Below are positions 61,181 to 64,000 of a stretch of DNA of 64,000 nucleotides, one piece after another. The stretch spans positions 3,151,584-3,215,583 of the forward strand of contig NC_009142.1 of NCBI RefSeq assembly GCF_000062885.1. The letters are read 5' to 3'. The stretch's first letter is position 1; every line of letters starts with the position of its first letter. The translations under genes and the position numbers were made by a program. The notes under the pieces are model-generated. The model saw only the letters and a program-made list of their open reading frames with translations. It was not told where the DNA came from and did not search any database. Source of the stretch: Saccharopolyspora erythraea NRRL 2338 (GTDB lineage: Bacteria; Actinomycetota; Actinomycetes; Mycobacteriales; Pseudonocardiaceae).

Positions 61181-62860
61181 ATGCCCTCGGAAGCGCAAGC
61201 ACCGACTGGGCCCGCCGCGGACAACGCGTTGCGGGAGACGCAGAACTGGGCCGCGCGCAGCCACCGCGAGCTCTACGAGGCCGTGCACGTCGCCAACGAT
61301 CCCGGTCGCGTCGGCGAGCTCGCCCAGCAGTGGAGCAGGCTGAGCAGCGAGATGGCCGAGGCCGCCCAGCAGATGGCGGAACGGCTGCGCGCCACCGAAT
61401 CCGGCTGGCAGGGCGAAGCCGCCACCGCCGCGCGGTCGGCGATCCAGAAGCTGGCGGACTGGAACGTGACCGCCGGCGAGACCGCCGGTGCGCTGGGCGA
61501 GTGGATCTCGGCGCAGGGCCGGATCATGGAGACCGCCAAGGCGCAGATGCCCGAACCCGTCGAGGGCGCGGAGAACCTCGAGAAGTTCGCCGCTGCGACC
61601 TTCGTCGCGGGCAACATGGAAGCCTTCCACAAGGCCTCCGCCGACGCGCGCGTCCTGCACGAGCGGTCCAGCAGCGCGCACCAGCAGGCGGTCGAGGTCA
61701 TGACGTGGATGGAGAAGGAGTCCCGCGTCGTGGACTCCGACACGCCGCGCTTCACCAGGCCGCCGAACCCGCTCGAGGACGAACAGCCGCACATGTTCGG
61801 GCGATCGGTCGCCCAGGGCGGCGGCGCGGGCGGCCCTGGTGGGGCGCAGCCGCAGGGCGGTGCCGGAGGCCCCGCGGGGCCGGGCGCACCGGTGGACGGG
61901 CAGCAGCCGGGCGGACAACCGTTGAACCCGCAGTCGCCCGGCGGTCAGGCGCCCGGCGGTCAGCCCCTGGGTGGCCCGGGCGGTGGTCAGCCCCACGGCG
62001 GCCGGCTCCCGGGCGACGAGATCACCCCCGGTGGTCCTCCCGGGAGCCCCAAGCAGAACGTCCCGACGTTGTCGGAGTTCCAGCCGAACGCCCACGGCGG
62101 TGGCGGTCCGCAGGGCGGTGGACCGTCGCTGCAGGCGTCCCCGCACGGCGGCGGTGGGCCCGCTCAGGAGGTCGGCGGCCCGTCGTCCGGTCCGTACCGC
62201 GGCGGAGGCGGAGCGCCCCGGCTCGGGGATTTCGAACCGGGCAGCACGACCTCGCAGGGCACCACGTTCAAGCCGTCGACCGCGGATCCCGGCCAGGGCC
62301 AGGACATCACGCACCAGCCGAGGACGTTCCAGGGCCCCGACGGCCCCACCGTCGGCGGTCAGCCCCTCAACCCCGGCGGCGGGAAGCGCGGTCCCGGCGG
62401 TGAGCAGCGCGGTCCGGGTGGCCCGCGCGCCGGCTGGAGCGGCCAGATCCCGCCGATCCCGAGCACCGGCGGTCCCGGAGGCACCGGGCTGGGTGGTTCC
62501 GGTGGTGCGGGCGGCGGTGCAGGCGGGGCCGGCGGTGCCGGTTCCGGTGCCGCGGGCGGTCCGGGCATGCGCGGCGGGACCTCCGGCACGGGCGGCGTGA
62601 CGGGAATCGGCCGCGGAGAGGGCGTCCCCGGCGGCAGGGGTCCCGGCGGGCCCGGCCAGTCCGGAGGAGCCGGTGCCGGTGCGATGGGTGCCGGCGGGAT
62701 GGCGCCCGGAGCCATGGGCCAGCGCGGCCGGGGCGACGACGACCAGCAGCGCTCCAGCAAGTACGTCGAGGGCGGCCCGGTCGTGGAGGTCCCCGGCGCC
62801 GACCTGCCGCCGCCGGTGATCGGTGAGGGCAGGCGCAAGAAGAAGCAGGACCAGGGGTGA
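61181..62860 (+). CDS. PPE-like type VII secretion substrate with long Gly/Pro/Gln-rich tail
   Basis: 559 residues. The first about 190 form the helical PPE-like domain with a central GWQGEAAT turn (WxG-type) and NWAARSHRELYEAVH near the start. Residues from about 205 to 530 are low-complexity Gly, Pro and Gln (repeated GGQPL, GGP, GGAGG), ending in a short charged tail KKKQDQG. Secreted as a dimer with a partner and recognised by EspG in other systems. Its stop overlaps the espG-like GTG. Confidence 0.85.
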   Translation: MPSEAQAPTGPAADNALRETQNWAARSHRELYEAVHVANDPGRVGELAQQWSRLSSEMAEAAQQMAERLRATESGWQGEAATAARSAIQKLADWNVTAGETAGALGEWISAQGRIMETAKAQMPEPVEGAENLEKFAAATFVAGNMEAFHKASADARVLHERSSSAHQQAVEVMTWMEKESRVVDSDTPRFTRPPNPLEDEQPHMFGRSVAQGGGAGGPGGAQPQGGAGGPAGPGAPVDGQQPGGQPLNPQSPGGQAPGGQPLGGPGGGQPHGGRLPGDEITPGGPPGSPKQNVPTLSEFQPNAHGGGGPQGGGPSLQASPHGGGGPAQEVGGPSSGPYRGGGGAPRLGDFEPGSTTSQGTTFKPSTADPGQGQDITHQPRTFQGPDGPTVGGQPLNPGGGKRGPGGEQRGPGGPRAGWSGQIPPIPSTGGPGGTGLGGSGGAGGGAGGAGGAGSGAAGGPGMRGGTSGTGGVTGIGRGEGVPGGRGPGGPGQSGGAGAGAMGAGGMAPGAMGQRGRGDDDQQRSSKYVEGGPVVEVPGADLPPPVIGEGRRKKKQDQG

Positions 62861-63618
62861 GCATGTCCGCAAGGCCGGATTTCGCGCTGTCGGCCGCCGA
62901 GTTCGACCTCGTCCACGACGCGCTGGGCCTGGGGCGGCCTCCGTTCCCGCTCGAGGTGCCCAGCCGGGGCGCGACGATGGAGGAGCGCGCCGAGCTCGCC
63001 GACGAGGCGTACCGGGCGCTGTCCGAGCGCGGTCTGGCCGACGGGCGTCGGCTGGACCCCGGGCTGGAGCAGCTGCTGCGGCTGCTGACCGAGCACGACA
63101 CGTCGGTCGACGCGGTCGGCCACCTGCACCGGCCCGTCCGGGCGCTGGCGGCCGCCGACCGGAACACCGGCGTGCTCGCAGAGGTCGCGGCGGACGAGGT
63201 GTCGCTGACCGAGATCCGGCCCACCGCGCTTGCGATGTCGATCGTGGGCGTGCTGCCTCCCGGCGAACCAGGCCAGTTGCGCGGGGTTTCGATGCCCCGC
63301 GACACGCTCACCCGCGCGCTCGCCGAGGACGACGAGGACCCCTTCGGCGGTGACCTCGACGAGGAGGTCGCGCTGACCCGGGCGGGTCTTCCGGCGCACG
63401 ACGCCGCGACGTTCACCGAGCTGGTGAACAGCCGTTGCGCCGGTGGCCAGTTCGGGGTCTCGCACCGGTCGATGCGGGCGTCGACATTGGTCAACTGGTT
63501 CGACACCAACCAGGGCCGGTACCTGATGACCAGCGAGGGCTCCTGGCTGAGCATCACCCCGGCCGACAACCGGCGCATCGAGCACCGCCTCGCCGACGTG
63601 CTGTCCGCGGTCGCCTGA
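62857..63618 (+). CDS. EspG-family ESX secretion chaperone
   Basis: 253-residue cytosolic chaperone of the EspG family: FALSAAEFDLVHDALGLGRPP and FPLEVPSRGATMEERAELA at the start and the C-terminal GQFGVSHRSMRASTLVNWFD with GRYLMTSEGSWLSITPAD are typical. EspG binds the PPE hydrophobic tip and delivers the PE-PPE pair to the secretion machine. GTG 62857 overlaps the PPE stop; an ATG at 62863 is possible. Confidence 0.89.
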   Translation: MSMSARPDFALSAAEFDLVHDALGLGRPPFPLEVPSRGATMEERAELADEAYRALSERGLADGRRLDPGLEQLLRLLTEHDTSVDAVGHLHRPVRALAAADRNTGVLAEVAADEVSLTEIRPTALAMSIVGVLPPGEPGQLRGVSMPRDTLTRALAEDDEDPFGGDLDEEVALTRAGLPAHDAATFTELVNSRCAGGQFGVSHRSMRASTLVNWFDTNQGRYLMTSEGSWLSITPADNRRIEHRLADVLSAVA

Positions 63619-63635
63619 GGCAGGAGGGATCAACC

Positions 63636-63953
63636 ATGACTTTCGAGGTCACCGCCGAGGAGCTCACCGCTCACGGCAGCCATCTGGACGGGTTGACCGA
63701 CCGGCTGAAGACCGCGATCTCGGCGGCCGAGACGGTGAGCATGTCCGACGAGGCCTACGGGCTGCTGTGCTCGTTCCTGCCGCCGATCGTCAACCCGATG
63801 GAGCAGAAGGGCATGGACGCGCTGAAGGCCGCCAGCGAGGGCGTCAGCGCCACGGCGGACAACATCCGCAGCACGGCGAAGCAGTACCTGGACACCGACG
63901 ACGGCAACGCCGTGTCGTTCGATCCGCTGCTCAAGGCCCACGATCAGGTCTGA
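63636..63953 (+). CDS. EspC-like type VII secretion target
   Basis: 105-residue helical protein of the PF10824 (DUF2580, EspC) type: MTFEVTAEELTAHGSHLDGL, then a Gly-containing turn and KAASEGVSATADNIRSTAKQ, ending in FDPLLKAHDQV. AGGAGG precedes the ATG. It is 17 bp after the espG-like gene and should be a secreted component. Confidence 0.84.
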   Translation: MTFEVTAEELTAHGSHLDGLTDRLKTAISAAETVSMSDEAYGLLCSFLPPIVNPMEQKGMDALKAASEGVSATADNIRSTAKQYLDTDDGNAVSFDPLLKAHDQV

Positions 63954-63988
63954 GCGCGGTTCGGCCGCGGTAGGAGGAGGTTGAGCAA

Positions 63989-64000
63989 TGCCCGGCGAGA
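63989..64000 (+). CDS. Start of a further gene in the type VII locus (cut by window end)
   Basis: ATG at 63989 is preceded by AGGAGGAGG 8 bases upstream and sits 35 bp after the EspC-like stop. Only four codons (MPGE) are visible, so nothing can be said about the product. Confidence 0.5.

Overview
The window looks like high-GC actinomycete chromosome, most likely a Pseudonocardiaceae member of the Saccharopolyspora type. The grounds are strongly GC-biased third codon positions, frequent GTG starts and 4-bp ATGA/GTGA overlaps, LuxR (LAL) and AfsR/SARP-type giant regulators, an IdeR/DmdR-type iron box, F420-type oxidoreductases and an EspG/PPE/EspC type VII secretion locus at the right end. No rRNA, tRNA, CRISPR array, integrase or intact insertion sequence was seen. 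The genus is an inference from gene content.

Left third (1-29546): accessory biosynthetic region. A partial arylamine N-acetyltransferase, an FAD monooxygenase and a methyltransferase lacking the usual catalytic His form one coupled operon, facing a TetR gene. A WrbA-lipocalin pair diverges from an HxlR regulator. Next come an F420-type luciferase-like oxidoreductase and a tightly coupled set encoding GTP cyclohydrolase II, a WD40 protein, an FGE-like protein and a RibD-type deaminase-reductase. That four-gene order matches toxB-toxC-toxD-toxE of the toxoflavin (7-azapteridine / pyrimidotriazine) pathway, so I read the region as a toxoflavin/fervenulin-like cluster. It is extended by a PLP decarboxylase, a serine O-acetyltransferase, a CysK-like beta-replacement enzyme, two more methyltransferases, an aldehyde dehydrogenase, a secreted carboxylesterase, a tandem flavodoxin-like protein, an MFS exporter with TetR, and two paralogous LAL regulators (13992-16703 minus, 26814-29546 plus). 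How far the cluster extends, and its product, are inference.

Middle (29698-46046): a two-domain VOC protein; a frameshifted DUF1772 gene; a LacI-type-operator-linked sugar/cyclitol operon on the minus strand (Gfo/Idh/MocA dehydrogenase, two TIM-barrel isomerases, a VOC protein, a sugar MFS transporter, a universal stress protein); a YbdK-type carboxylate-amine ligase; a scar joining the 5' part of a DHA2 transporter gene to the 3' part of a 2-oxoglutarate oxygenase gene; a NaChBac-like ion channel with a variant filter; a GlsB-type membrane protein; an LCP ligase; and an aldehyde dehydrogenase-DUF779 operon divergent from a GAF-domain regulator.

Right third (46131-64000): long-type argG, a TetR remnant, a Ddn-type F420 protein, a secreted NPP1/NLP protein, an iron-box-controlled siderophore-binding lipoprotein, a cytochrome P450 with an altered I-helix motif, a DUF1479 oxygenase divergent from a ROK repressor with matching operator repeats, DUF2630 and VanZ-like proteins, a SARP-NB-ARC-TPR regulator, and the start of a type VII secretion locus (helical ESX-like protein, PPE-like protein with a long Gly-rich tail, EspG, EspC-like protein, one more start at the edge).
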